64,000 bases of DNA. Origin: Antitrichia curtipendula. Its lineage: Eukaryota > Streptophyta > Bryopsida > Hypnales > Leucodontaceae. The translations under genes and the position numbers were made by a program. The stretch covers positions 53,953,570 to 54,017,569 of the forward strand of contig OX579634.1 of NCBI GenBank assembly GCA_951230915.1, read 5' to 3'. Positions 1 through 11,688 of the stretch are shown here, piece after piece. Each line of letters opens with the position of its first letter. Position 1 is the first letter of the stretch. The notes under the pieces are model-generated. The model was not told the origin of the DNA, made no database searches, and saw only the letters and a list, made by a program, of their open reading frames with translations.

Positions 1-1519
1 TCATCATACACAATCCGGAAATTGTGGCATCAATTCAAAAGTCAATACTACTTTCAGCCAGTGCAATGCAGAAAGTTGTACTAATGTCATAGTTGGTGCT
101 GTAGCTACGGCTCTATAACCTTCAAATACACATGGACTAGGCTGGCTTTGACTGTGATGGTTAATTAAGCATGAACACAAGTAAGTGGCATACATATAAA
201 GCACTGCAATACATTCCTTACAATAGGTGTTCCTAATCTAAAACTCCTAATCATCGCACTCCCAATTACAATATCAGAGTTTCAATTTATTTTGAGAACA
301 TATCACACTCATGAACCCATATTATACAATTTTTTCACTCTTGAGCCTGTGACATGAGTCTTAAGATAAGGTAGACAAGCCTATTGTCACCCTGATTTGG
401 ACTATGAGTATCTTGGGGCACGTATTTGTCATCAATTCCAAAAGGGGCACGTACTTTTCAGAGGTATGGCTTGTTTCATGGATTAAACTCAAGTGGAATT
501 ATAATTTTTCAATTAAAATTGTAATTCATGTGAATGTTTGAAGTGGTCTACCTTGAAATGAAAAACCACTTATAAGATAGCCGACCTCATTCCGCCCATT
601 CAAGCAATTTATTACATGTCTAGTATGCATTTGGTGAAGGGAAAATCCCCCCCAGTGGAGGAATAGACATGAAGAGGGTTCTAGAATTTGTTCCTCTCTT
701 CCCTAAAAACTAAATAATTGTGAATTTTTTTTAGAAAGACTAAGTTCAACCTATTCTTGTTATGGCACCACGTTTCCAACCATAAGTTGATTACAAAATC
801 GACCATGCTTCAGAGTAGGTGATAATTGTAGCTTTCAATGTACATCTTGTGCTCATCGTATGCTTTTAATTTACACCTCTCTGACATTTGTGTTGCTTGA
901 ACTGTCACCCAACCACGTGAGTTGTCACCCTAGACCACAACTGATAAGAAACAAAGCACTCTAACTAACGAAAAGAGGTAGTGGTTGGAAAGGGGTTGGC
1001 TACTTTAGAACGGGGTAAAAAATGTCCCCTAAACAACCCATTACTGCCTTAACATGTATCTATTGGCAGTTGAGCTCCCACCAATGAAGGATTGACACGT
1101 TGTCCTTTTGAACATTAATGCAGTGAAATTGTCAGGAAAATGAATGGATTCGGATGCTGCACTGAGGGGAATGGGTTCCAGCACTAGGAGAAATGGAATT
1201 GGGCAGTGAATGGTGATGGATTAGTTTAGCTTTACCTTAGTTAAGGGAGTCTATTCATAACTTTTTGGTTTAAGGAAACAGTTAAGTTCTAATACTATGT
1301 AATTAAGGAAGTTGACGTTAGGCTGCGAGGGTCCATCAACCAACGAGGACAATTGATGTCCAGGGTAAACTTCATAATGGGTAACTGGGAAGTGCACTGA
1401 ATGCTACATCAGTGGACATCGTCAGCTCCAGCAATGGTAACTTAGACAGTACGAGGTTTTCACAATTTCAAGGGTAAATAAGTTACTGCCCTATAAGCTT
1501 GGTCTCTGATGGGCACCAC
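1..1519. other. AT-rich intergenic DNA, nothing recognised
   Basis: No open frame of believable length, no splice-bounded exon series and no repeat pair was recognised on either strand. Its right edge is the TTAA end of the element that starts at 1520. Confidence 0.6.
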
Positions 1520-2513
1520 TTAACCCCTCACCGCCGAAGTCCCATTTGGGTTCAAAAACAGTAGTGCTTTTGAAGTGATGTAGATCTCAATTTCACTAAG
1601 TTATAGAGATCTTAACCGTACAATCTTGTAGTGAACATGTTGTAGATGATGTGGATCACATTTGGAGTCATTTGCCCGCATGGATTGCAAGATTATAATG
1701 TTTTAGTGTTGAAAAAAGATGCTGAAATTTTCCTTCTAACACACTTGGAGCTGAAATTTGATTCCTAAACTTGAAACTATAAAGTGAAAAAACTTGAAAT
1801 GAACAAATGAAAAAACTTGAAACTATAAAGTGATTCAAAACCAACATAAAAACACATCGGTGAAAAAATATATAATTCAATTGACTCAATATGTTTGCAA
1901 AATGGCTTGCAAATGTCAAAAAAAAGGCAAGAAAAGTTGAAAAAAACACATATGAGGCTAAACCTCCTTCTACTAAAATGCTTCTCAGTCACTCATAACT
2001 TCTTGGATTGATATGAATTTTAGCCACACAAACTAGACTAGTATGCGCAACTTTCTCAAAAACATTTATTGGAAACGGAAATTGTATGAAGAAGTTATAA
2101 GCCACCAAAGTTCACTGTAATGCAAAAGTGTCTGGATTTTGAACTTCGAATTGCACCCAAGAATTCAAAACAACTTGGATTGACATGAAAATTTAACCTC
2201 AATAACTAGACTTAAAGGGGAACATAACACAACAATTTTTTTTGAAAACAAACACTGGATGAAGGAGATACAAGCCCCCGAAGTTGCAGCCTTCAAATGC
2301 AGTTTGGTGAATTCAAATTGAACCTATGAACTTTGATTGGCTTTCACAAAATCAATAAAGCTTGTATTGATCTGAAAATTGTACTACGTAAACTAGAAGA
2401 GAGCGCAACTTTACCAACAAGTTTAATTGAATTTGGACATCGGATGCAAAAGTTACAGCACTTTGAATTTTCTGTGAGGAAACTTTTTGTTCCCTGCGGC
2501 GATGAGGGGTTAA
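1520..2513. mobile_element. TTAA-flanked non-autonomous element, family 2
   Basis: The segment is bounded by TTAA on both sides. The termini are inverted: CCCCTCACCGCCGAAG at the left and, read from the right end, CCCCTCATCGCCGCAG, which is 14 of 16 matching. A TTAA target duplication with ends starting CCC is the hallmark of the piggyBac superfamily. There is no coding capacity; short frames inside are not convincing. The part from about 1960 to 2470 contains three degenerate copies of a module of roughly 160 bp (each around CTTGGATTGA-ATGAAAATT...ACTAGA). The same stretch recurs, in the same orientation, at about 38390-38905 inside the 7.7-kb piggyBac element. This suggests a non-autonomous relative of a piggyBac element. 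Confidence 0.65.
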
Positions 2514-2745
2514 ATTACATTTTGTTCTTGCAATTCCCGTGGGCGAAACGAATTCTAATAAATGGGGGGGTCTCCTTTTAAAGTATATATCCGGATTAAA
2601 AGTACCAATTTTTAACTTAAGTTAAATAGAGTAGGTTAGTGTAAAGTCATGTATGTTTTTGTCCTTCGTGAATTAATTTCTTTTGCTACAAGTAAAAAAT
2701 TACACCAAGATAAAATTTGATGTAAATTTTTTAGTATACCCTTTG

Positions 2746-3384
2746 TGAACCCTAAAATGTTCAGGGTCTTTTTCGAGCTTCTTGGAATTTGCTCATAATT
2801 GAATCCCAAAACAACATTTTTATAAGATTTATTAATTTATCTTGAATTATAACTTTACAAGTTCGATCTAGACATGTTAGAGATTCCATGGGTATAAGAA
2901 AACACAACAACATCACTTATGGATTGGAAAATTAGAATGTTTGGTTACAAGGGTGTTAAAATTGTGAACATGATTTGAAGTCTTTTAATTCTCTTTCACA
3001 TGTCAAATCTAAAATTGACGTCACCAAAAAAATGAGATTAAAGGGCATAACATGCATAACCCCAATCAATTTATAACTTCTCAAAATTTACTCTACAACT
3101 TTTTTATTGAATTTATAATGTGATTTTTTCTTTAAGATCTACTGTATTTGAGGCTCGTTTCCAATAGCCTTCAACATTAGAAAATTAAGATTTGCATGCC
3201 AAAAATCTTGAATAGAAAAATCATAATCATTCGTTTATAAGATTGAATTTTAGAAGCTAAAACTAGACTTCAAAAAGAATTTAAAAAAAATACAAACTTC
3301 TCAAAATAATAATTTGGTAAGGTTTATTTAACTTCAAAGTTTTGAAGACACCAAAATTTGTTGCTTCAAACAATTAGGGCTTAA
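2746..3384. mobile_element. TTAA element, family 3, worn copy
   Basis: This is the older relative of the clear element at 51335-52075. Shared stretches include the region around 'gttcgatctagacatgttag', 'ggcataacatgcataaccccaatcaattta' (in part) and the terminal CACCAAAATTTG. The right end ATTAGGGC-TTAA is still visible; the left TTAA has decayed to TGAA. It has no coding potential. Boundaries are by comparison with the second copy, so the left edge is approximate. Confidence 0.55.
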
Positions 3385-3662
3385 TTGCACGGTAAAGTAT
3401 ATAAAACAAATATAGACAAGTTAGCAATGGAGAAATAGAAAAAGAGAAATGAAAAAGAATTTAAAATTCCAACCATTCTAATAGTCTAGGGTATGTGAGT
3501 AGTTTATCCATTTAGGGTCTCACGTTGGGCTCCCAAAAGCCGGTCCAATTGACACCTAGATTACATACCTTCATAATAAAGTAGATTCTATACTAACTAA
3601 TTAATTTTGGATAGATGTAGAAAATAATGTTAGAAACCAAAAGCTTGATTGTTGTCAGTGTT

Positions 3663-4248
3663 TTAACCTCTAAAGTCCCAAGGCCATTTTTTTGTCAAAA
3701 GACAATCAAAACTACCACTTTCTCTACATTCACCTACAAAAAAATTTAAAATTATTTTTTTAGAATCTAACCATGAGATCTTGTTTGACACTTGTCTTAG
3801 ATCATGTAGTTAAAATTTTGTGATTATTGACTGTATAGATTGAAAGATATTAGCATTCAAAGTGAAATTTTTTTTTTTCTTTCAAGAAATTGTTCTAATT
3901 GCCTGCAAAACAAGAAGTTCCATAACTTTTACAACACCAATCCAAATGGAATGAATCAAATTTTTCCATTTAGACTAAAATATAACCTATAAGAAAAAAA
4001 GTATTAAGAATAATATTTCAATTTTTAGTAGATTTGTTTTGTTGCCAAGTCTCCCCCATTTTGAGGTTATTGTGGCATAACTTTTGCTTTGGGACACTGA
4101 TTGAAATAAAAATTATATTACCAGAAAGCTAATAAGTTTTTCTATCATATGAAAAAGTTCCAAAAAATTTCACTAAAAATTGAGATCGTAAGAGCTCGCC
4201 CAAAATCCATTTTGTCCCTTGCAAGGACAATGGGACTTTAGGGGTTAA
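3663..4248 (-). mobile_element. piggyBac-like MITE, family 1 (copy A)
   Basis: TTAA at 3663-3666 and 4245-4248 flank inverted ends, CCTCTAAAGTCCCAAGG on the left and CAATGGGACTTTAGGGG on the right. Just inside the right end lies a palindrome, GTCCCTTGCAAGGAC. By analogy with the 7.7-kb element, the palindrome end is the 'left' end, so this copy lies in reverse. No coding frame. The interior is related to copies B, F and M. Confidence 0.75.
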
Positions 4249-4529
4249 AGAAGGTCATGTAGATTAGGGAGTGTTTGATTGTTTTCAAGTTTTTGTTTTT
4301 ATAGTAGGATGTATGTGGCATACTTGATGGTCATCTTGTTAATGGTAGAGAGTGTGTGTTATATATTAAAGATGGGAATTTAAAGTTATTGGTATAATGA
4401 TTGGATTGAGAATGTATGTGTAGTACCCTCCATTCCAAACACTTGGTAGTGCTAGTATATGTTTGTATAAATTTCCTTAAAAGGTAATTACTTATAATTG
4501 TACTACTAGGACTACAATAAAAAATTCAC

Positions 4530-5439
4530 TTAACCCCTAAAGTCCCATTGTTCCTTAGGGGATAAAATGGATTTTGGGCAAGTTCCCACTGCCTCAATAT
4601 TCATTATGATTTTTTAAAACTTTTTGTGAAGATAGAAAAATACATTAGTTTTTTGAGAATATAAATTTTATTTCAATTGATGCTTGGGACCAAAAGTTAT
4701 GGCACAAAAGATCTCTTTTTTAAGTGCCAGGCAAAAACCTCCTTACACAAAAAATATTTTAAAAATTTGTTTCTCATAGATTGTTATTTTATCTATATGG
4801 GAAGCTTTTATTCATTTAATTTCGAATTTTTATGTAAAGTTATGGACAATCTTGTTTATCAAGCAATTAAAGCATCTTTTTTTTTAAATAACTTATAGGA
4901 TTCATTTTTTAATGAAATTTTCACAATTATTCAAAAAAATTGTTTGACAAGGTTAAATTTGTTTGCTAAAACAATCTCACTATTAGGATTATATTATTTG
5001 AGTCCCATCTTAGAGCTATTAACAATTTAGTTTTTCTTTTAATCTCGAACCTACTTCTATCTAACAATTTTTTTGAAAAATGAAATTCAAGTGTGTGTTT
5101 TTTGAGTTTTTTTCCCTAGCCTTTTAGTTCAATTTTTTAACACATCTTTTTAAATTCAAAGTCTATAGTGCAAAAAATTGCCACAAATGGCAATCAAAGT
5201 TGTCTAAAATTGTAGGTCAATGTTCAAAAAATAAAATTTTCCAACTTTGAATGCTAATATATCTTTGAATTTGTATGGTCAAACTTTATGAAAAATTTAC
5301 CATATGATCTAAGACAAGTGAAGTATAATATCCTACAGTTAGATTCCAAAAAATTATTTTCTTGAATGAACACAACAAAATTGACAATTTTTTGAGTCAT
5401 TTTTGACCAAAAAAATGGCCTTGGGACTTTCAGGATTAA
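4530..5439 (+). mobile_element. piggyBac-like MITE, family 1 (copy B)
   Basis: TTAA at 4530-4533 and 5436-5439. The left end reads CCCCTAAAGTCCCATTG, followed by a palindromic GTTCCTTAGGGGAT. The right end reads TTGGGACTTTCAGGA. The copy is about 0.9 kb and AT-rich; its 73- and 81-codon frames look fortuitous. It is inserted in the same orientation as the 7.7-kb element and interrupts a G/T-rich block that continues on both sides. Confidence 0.75.
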
Positions 5440-7611
5440 AACACCCTTTTTCATTGTAGTGTAGTAGTAACGATTGCTAGTGCTTGTATATTCTAGCAAA
5501 CGTTGTGCGTGTTTGGAGTGAAGGAGGTATATTATTTATCTTTTGCGCTACTGACTCTAGGAAGAACCTTTCATTGTAGTATGTAAATTTAATGAATTGT
5601 ACGTTGTGTTGTTTTGACGGGTTTGTTGTGCATCAAAGTAGAAGGGTGTTGTTCATATGCACAAAGTTTTAGGGTATTAGCATGCATCACAAGTATATTG
5701 TGTTGGATTTGGGCAATGACAAGAATACAATCAAGAAGGAAATGTATTTTTTGTTTTTTTACCTTGGAAGATTTGACATTCATGAGTACATAACATCACA
5801 TGTAGCATGTAATATTAATAGTAGTTTATGTGTTTCAAGAATTGCTTTATTTTTACTTCAGATGCTCATTGCTTTGATGTTTGAGTGGTTGCAACATAGT
5901 AGTAGTAAGTGTATTTATGTGTCAATTTGTTGTAGTTACATAGTGTGGAATGTTGGATTTGTGTTACAATCTCTTTTGATTGCATAATGAGGCACAATGA
6001 TCATTAGAATGTAATTTAGAATGTAATTATTTTTTATTTGAAAACGCCCCCTCCGACCATACTTATATTTTCTAGACCAACCTGTTTGGGCAAACAATAT
6101 GGGTTAATGGCTTATGTATTTTGTATCCATACATTATTGTATGGATCCGTATCCATCTCTATATTGTACCATATCTTATATCATATCTCAAAATGTTGTC
6201 GTGTCAATATCCGTATTTTTTATTTTTTAAGATCAACGATGTTGGAAGAGAGGCGGGAGGGGGAACTAATATTTTTAAATCAACAATTGTCTTTTATTTA
6301 CAATGAGGGGTTGTTGTTGATTGAAACCAGGTGCGTTGCATCTTTTCATAGAATAGTGTGCAAAATAGAGACGCTTGACGGATTTACTAGAATAAGTGTT
6401 TGTGGGCTTGTCCCATGAACTGACCAAATCAAAATTTGAAAATGTGTGTGATTTAGGCATCTAAAATGTAAGGGATGGTTCAAAAAATATTTGATAAGGA
6501 ATTATCAATATTTAAATAATCTATCATTTTTTGAATGCTTGGAAATTATTGAACAAATAATGCCATTTGAAGATATTTCTAATTTGTGCAAGTAAGAGAA
6601 GAGAAAGCTAATTGATTCTTTATATAATTTTCTTTGAGGTGAATGTTACTTATCTTTGTATAAAAAGTTTGGGGTAGAGTAAATATAATTATGGTCAGGT
6701 TCTAATGAGTGATGTTTTTTCATATTACATGCATTAGCATGTTTTTTTGTGTTTTTTCTTTTTGTATATTAATGGAGGCACATACTTTGTGTGTTGTTTA
6801 TGGAAACGTGCCAAAATATAATAAATTAAAAATACATAACCAAGTATAGATTTTTTTGGGGTGATTTGTGTAAGCAGTTAAATGTTTGAGATGTGTATTG
6901 ATAAGATAGATGGAATTGAGGGTATTTATAAATATGTAAGCATGCTCGTGAGGTGAGTTTGTACTTAAAAAGAAGAAAAATATAGGAATTGTGGTCACTT
7001 TTGCTTGTAAAACATTTTGTAGTTCGAGAAGTCTAGCAAAAAGTTATATTTTTCTAGTTAGATTATGAATATTGTAGCTACTATAGTGGTTTTAGTAACT
7101 AATTGTTTGATTGAGGAATTTTTTATTTGGATGGAATAAATGATATATGTAGTAAGTGTATAGTGAGTGTGTAATAAGTGTGGTAGACATATACTAAGTG
7201 TACGGAGATGGATATCTAAGTGTGGGGTAGTATTGTAGTTAAGTTGTGGGTTATTTGTTGTGTAGACGTGTGCATAGTTGTGTTGGGGTGGAAGTGTTTT
7301 GTGCCATTTTGTCCTTTTGTTAACCATTATATTGGGTGGTGTGTTGGGGATAATTTGTAGAAATGGCTTTGGTAATTGTAATTTTGTAGAAGCTTGTTGG
7401 ATGTTTGCCATTAAAATATTGCTATCAAGAGATGTTGTACAATGATGTATACAATGTACTTATACGGCTTGAGATTACTTAAAATGATTTTGTTTGATTT
7501 GTTGGTTGTGTGGATTCAACGTATGTGATGGAGTTGGCATCAAAGTAAGGCCATGGTATTCTATTTTAGAAGGCAAAGTGTTGTCATAGTAAATTTTATT
7601 AGGGGTGTGGG
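5440..7611. other. G/T-skewed old repeat DNA
   Basis: The top strand is strikingly rich in G and T and poor in C (for example 7130-7400), unlike the balanced AT-rich DNA elsewhere. The same skew is seen at 4249-4529 and 8397-9167, so one old block seems to have been split by insertions at 4530-5439 and 7612-8396. A 101-codon frame at 5682-5987 and a short phrase near 7504-7545 that reads GCVDSTYVMEL could be remnants of a transposase, but I could not recognise a family. At 6050-6330 there is a dispersed repeat shared with about 60780-61030. Confidence 0.4.
6050..6330 (+). repeat. Dispersed repeat, copy 1 (with 60780-61030)
   Basis: Both copies consist of a run of TATC/CCGTAT-type words followed by a shared segment around AAGATCAACG-GTTGGAAG and a purine-rich GGAGG stretch, then a poly-A/T tract. 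Similarity is partial and the ends are not defined. The class of element is unknown. Confidence 0.4.
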
Positions 7612-8396
7612 GATTGCAAGAACAAAGGATTTTGGTAGGATTCTGCCAAATTAGTTTTGTCTTCTACTATACATTAACTATTGAATTCTAAATTCAATGC
7701 CAACAATGAAAATCTATTTCTAGATATTTTTATTGTAATTGTATTCTTCTTTTTTTAAACTAAAAATCATTTTATATTTAAAATTCAAAATTTCTAATTT
7801 GTCACACTTTCGATTTTTTAGTATTTTTATATTGGAGAGTACCTACATTTAATATACTAGAGCTAAAATTTCAGTGCTCTATTACCACAATAGTGAAAAA
7901 TGTTACAAATGAAAGGTATCAAAAAATATATTATTTTACATCCTCCATATTTGTGTAAACAGGCCCCAAAAGGGGCTCTATAAAGCACACACTTATGAAC
8001 ATTGAAGATGGTTTTAAGTTCATTTTTTGGGTGAAATCTCATCATCATCAGGTCTTCACAAATGCCCAAATTTTATTTTATTTATTATTTTATTAAAAAT
8101 CAAAACATTGAAATAGGCCTTTTCTATGACACTTAAAATTGTACGTAGAATAGGGATATTCAAAATTTTGATTTCTGATAAATCAATAATAGAAAAATAA
8201 AAAATCTGAAAGTATGACAAATTAGAGAAATTGAATTCTAATCTAATTGAATTTAAAAAGAATAGATACAATTACAATCAAAACATTTAGAAATAGATTT
8301 TTTTTTTGGCGTTGCATTTAAAATTCAAAAGTTATAACTAGGATAAAAACTATTTTGGCAAAACCCTACCAAAATCATTTGCTCTTTCTTGCAATC
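7612..8396. mobile_element. Long foldback (inverted-repeat) element
   Basis: The left arm starts GATTGCAAGAACAAAGGATT and continues TTGGTAGGATTCTGCCAAAT. The right end, reverse-complemented, reads GATTGCAAGAAAGAGCAAAT then GATTTTGGTAGGGTTTTGCC. Similarity between the arms continues inward for roughly 250 bp on each side, through a shared AATCTATTTCTA and TAATTTGTCA. No target duplication is obvious. There is no credible gene inside. It is probably a foldback MITE of unknown superfamily, inserted in G/T-rich DNA. Confidence 0.55.
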
Positions 8397-9167
8397 ACTT
8401 GGAGATGATAATTGTAGTAGATTGGGAGTTGTGTGTTGATGTTAATTGGGCTCAATGTAAAATTTGGCTTATGTCTTCCAAGGCTAGAGGGTGAGCAAAT
8501 TTGTTACTTTGTTATTCATTGGTGAAATTAAATAGAGCCTAAAAAATAAAAATAAACTGTCTCAATTGTTTGGGGAATAAAATGTATAGATTTGAGTAGG
8601 CTAAGTGTAAGGCAATGAAAAATAAAAGTGCTATACAAAAATAAGAAATAATGAGTTGGAATGGTTGATTAGGAAAGTAGTATTAACAAAAGGTTATTTT
8701 GTGCCCTATGTACATATGTATGTATCCTTTGCATAGCCAAATGAATTTAGTTTCAAATGTTTGTGTGGGTGTTTTTGGTGGTTTAGTGGGATGTATTGTT
8801 GTGTATGGCATGTGTGTTGGGTTTATAACCACAAAAGTTTAGTTTTAGTAATAGGAATTAGGAATTGGCCTAGCTTGTCATATATACGAGCTTCTTGTTT
8901 TTTTATGTGGATTAATGGATAAGTTGTGAAAATGTCTTTAACTTAGTTATATTTGTTTAGCAAGATATGTACAAAGAGGATGATTAATAGTGATTGAATG
9001 TATTAAGTGTTGGATTTGTGAATTGTAGAAGTAGGTTTAGAATTGAAGTGATATATGATTGTCTTGTTGTTGTTTATAGTATTGATACAACAAGTGTAAT
9101 TTATAATTTGTAATTGTATGATTGCTCACAAGGAATAGTTGTGTTAGGTGGAGTCACTTAGCAACAG
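8397..9167. other. G/T-rich intergenic DNA
   Basis: This continues the G/T-skewed block seen before 7612. No gene and no repeat pair was recognised. Confidence 0.5.
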
Positions 9168-9401
9168 TGCTAGTATGTGAGCTCAAGAATGCAAGCTTGT
9201 GAGCATTGAGCTTACAAAATGGGTACCTATATATAGATACCACACACTATAGAAGGTGTATGTATCATAAACACCCATAATATGGATATTTGTAACATAT
9301 ATCCTATAATTATAGACGGTTTCTATAGTATATACACCTATAATATAGGTGTGTAGTATTTTAGGCTCATGGATTCATACTCCTATGCTCACATAATAGC
9401 A
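9168..9401. mobile_element. MITE with GCTAGTATGTGAGC ends, copy 1
   Basis: Inverted termini TGCTAGTATGTGAGC (left) and, read inward from the right, TGCTATTATGTGAGC. The interior is built of words such as TATAGGTG, CACCTATA and ATATCC. A second, longer copy lies at 49294-49744. Target duplication is not clear. Confidence 0.55.
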
Positions 9402-10506
9402 ACCCTCGGTCACTTAGAATGGATTGATCATAGTTATTGGATTGATGAGGGAGTGTAATTTTTTGGACTGAAGGTGCTAAGATAGTATTAGAGAGAGAGG
9501 GTGAAATCCAAAGATTGACTTGTGACACTTTAGAACTTTTGTTAATAAAACAATTGTGATGGTGAACATATTTTGTAGGTTTGTAATTGTTGTAGAAGGG
9601 TGCATTTATACATTTGAGTAAATTTGTTCCAAAAGAGAGTTTGAAAGACTTGTTAAATCTTAAAAAAACAATCAAAATTTATCATCCAATATTCGTGAGC
9701 TAAAACCTATTCTTGGTCTGCTACATTGATTATCATTTTTTTCCTATTAAAAAACAAAACTAGCCGTCATCAAACAAGCAAACATAAGTCACAAATATTC
9801 ACATGAAAAGAAAAATTGGCTAGCTAATAAGTGTCTATTAACTATCTAAAGTTATGTAAATAAGCATCTATAAAATATTTTAAACCTATTTATACTTTAA
9901 ATAGAAGATCAATTCAAAATTAAACAAAAATTTAGTACATTAGGCATTGTGCAAACTATGGTGAGAGTAGTGTTTATAAATTGAGTAATGGGGGGGGGGG
10001 GGGGGCGGGGGTAGAGTTTAGGGTTTAAAAGGATGTTGCAGGTGTGCATATTTTTATTTTAGTTGTAATGTATTTTTATATTTATACATGTCAACTTGTT
10101 TTGGAAGAAATAGAAGACCAATAAGCATGACAAAATTGAACATTCTTAATGTGTAGATAATTGTAAAAACAATCCAAGTTACCAATTGTAAAACAATAAT
10201 TTGGTATTACAAGACATTAAGCATTGAAGAAGGTATTTGTTCTACTATCATCTTTGATGACTTTGTCTAATTTTGAGTTAAACCACATAATCTCAAATTA
10301 TGCAAATTTAGTATGTTTGATTGCCTATAAATCTTTCAATCTTTCAATGGATATTAGTTTCAAAAGACAACATGCACAAACAATAATGTAGTGATTAGTT
10401 GTATAATTGATCAATACATACATTATTGTACAACCAACAAAGAAATATTAAGGCAACTATGGTACATCATGGGATGTCACACCTTCTCCAAGTGTTTCAC
10501 TACCAA
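9402..10506. other. AT-rich intergenic DNA with a poly-G tract
   Basis: No gene recognised. At 9990-10011 there is a run of 16 G, one C and five G, a possible G-quadruplex former and a likely length-variable site. Confidence 0.5.
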
Positions 10507-10836
10507 TTAATCCCTAAAGGATCATTATTCCTTTAGGAGACAAATTGGATTTCGGGCAAGTGCATACGGTCTCAATTATTTTAATGATTTTTTAAATATT
10601 TTTTTTATGATAAAATAATTGATTATCTTCCTAAGAGTATGTATTTTTTCAATTGGTGCCCGGGATCAAAAGTTATGCCCATATACGCTCAAAATAGAGG
10701 AGACTAAACAACCAAAATAATTTGAAAATTTTGAATTTTTTTTTCATAAATTATATTTTTGTCTATTTGAAAATCTTTGATTCATTTCATTTAGAAAAAG
10801 TGATATAAAAGTTATGGGCAATCTTGTTTTTTGGGC
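10507..10836 (+). mobile_element. piggyBac-like MITE, family 1, 3'-truncated (copy C)
   Basis: It starts with TTAA and TCCCTAAAGGATCATT, followed by the subterminal palindrome ATTCCTTTAGGAGA. The interior parallels copies B, E and L, including the 'gccc-ggatcaaaagttatgcc' region and the GTTATGGGCAATCTTGTTTT phrase. The other terminus was not found. The copy seems to be cut by, or continuous with, the tandem array that follows. Confidence 0.6.
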
Positions 10837-10880
10837 AATATGCTAATTGTTTATTTATTAATGGTGAAGCATAATTTGTT

Positions 10881-11265
10881 TCAATAATCGTTTTAATCTT
10901 TATTGGTCTAAATAGCCAAATTGCTTCAAAAATCAAAGATTAAAATTCTTCAAATTCAATTTGATTCAATAATCGTTTTAATCTTTATTGGTCTAGATAG
11001 CCAAATTGCTTCAAAAATCAAAGATTAAAATTCTTCAAATTCAATTTGATTCAATAATCGTTTTAATCTTTATTGGTCTAAATAGCCAAATTGCTTCAAA
11101 AATCAAAGATTAAAATTCTTCAAATTCAATTTGATTCAATAATCGTTTTAATCTTTATTGGTCTAGATAGCCAAATTGCTTCAAAAATCAAAGATTAAAA
11201 TTCTTCAAATTCAATTTGATTCAATAATCGTTTTAATCTTTATTGGTCTAGATAGCCAAATTTTG
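10881..11265. repeat. 85-bp tandem array, 4.5 copies
   Basis: Units start (TCAATAATCG) at 10881, 10966, 11051, 11136 and 11221, so the period is exactly 85 bp. Copies differ at one visible position, CTAAATAG or CTAGATAG, in the order A, G, A, G, G. This implies that a two-unit (170-bp) block was duplicated. Each unit carries AAAGATTAAAA and its complement TTTTAATCTTT, so each can fold. The low divergence indicates recent expansion. Confidence 0.9.
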
Positions 11266-11688
11266 GACATAATATATTTTTGGGGGGTATAATTGACATA
11301 GAAGATGCGTGAACGGAGGTATATGGAGGCAACAAAAGTTTATTGATTTTGATCCAAATTCAATGACATATGACACTTCAAATTTGAATCATTGTTATTC
11401 TTTCTACAAGTCTCAAAAGCTCTGAAATGGTACGTCATGTCTTCTATATCTATGCATGGTGGCATATTTGAGCATAATACAATTTAAACATTAAGATGAA
11501 ATATGCTAATTGTTTATTTATTAATGGTGAATGTCTTGCCATATTTTTGTACGTAACAAGTATTCTAGAAGTCAAATGCAATATTAAATACATGGTTTTC
11601 CATATCCATTTAAAGGTTATGTGATAAGTAGTAATTTACATATATCAAATGATTCTCATTATGTTATTGATGATGAAATATGTAATTT

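Noticed and set aside
5682..5987. 101-codon frame, hydrophobic
   Set aside because: No recognisable motif, no splice context, lies in old repeat DNA; kept only as a possible remnant in the region entry.
7058..7411. 117-codon minus-strand frame, Thr/His/Asn-rich
   Set aside because: A by-product of the G/T skew of the top strand (few stops in one antisense frame); no family features.
9361..9700. 102-codon minus-strand frame near the MITE end
   Set aside because: No motif, and it overlaps the end of the MITE at 9168-9401.
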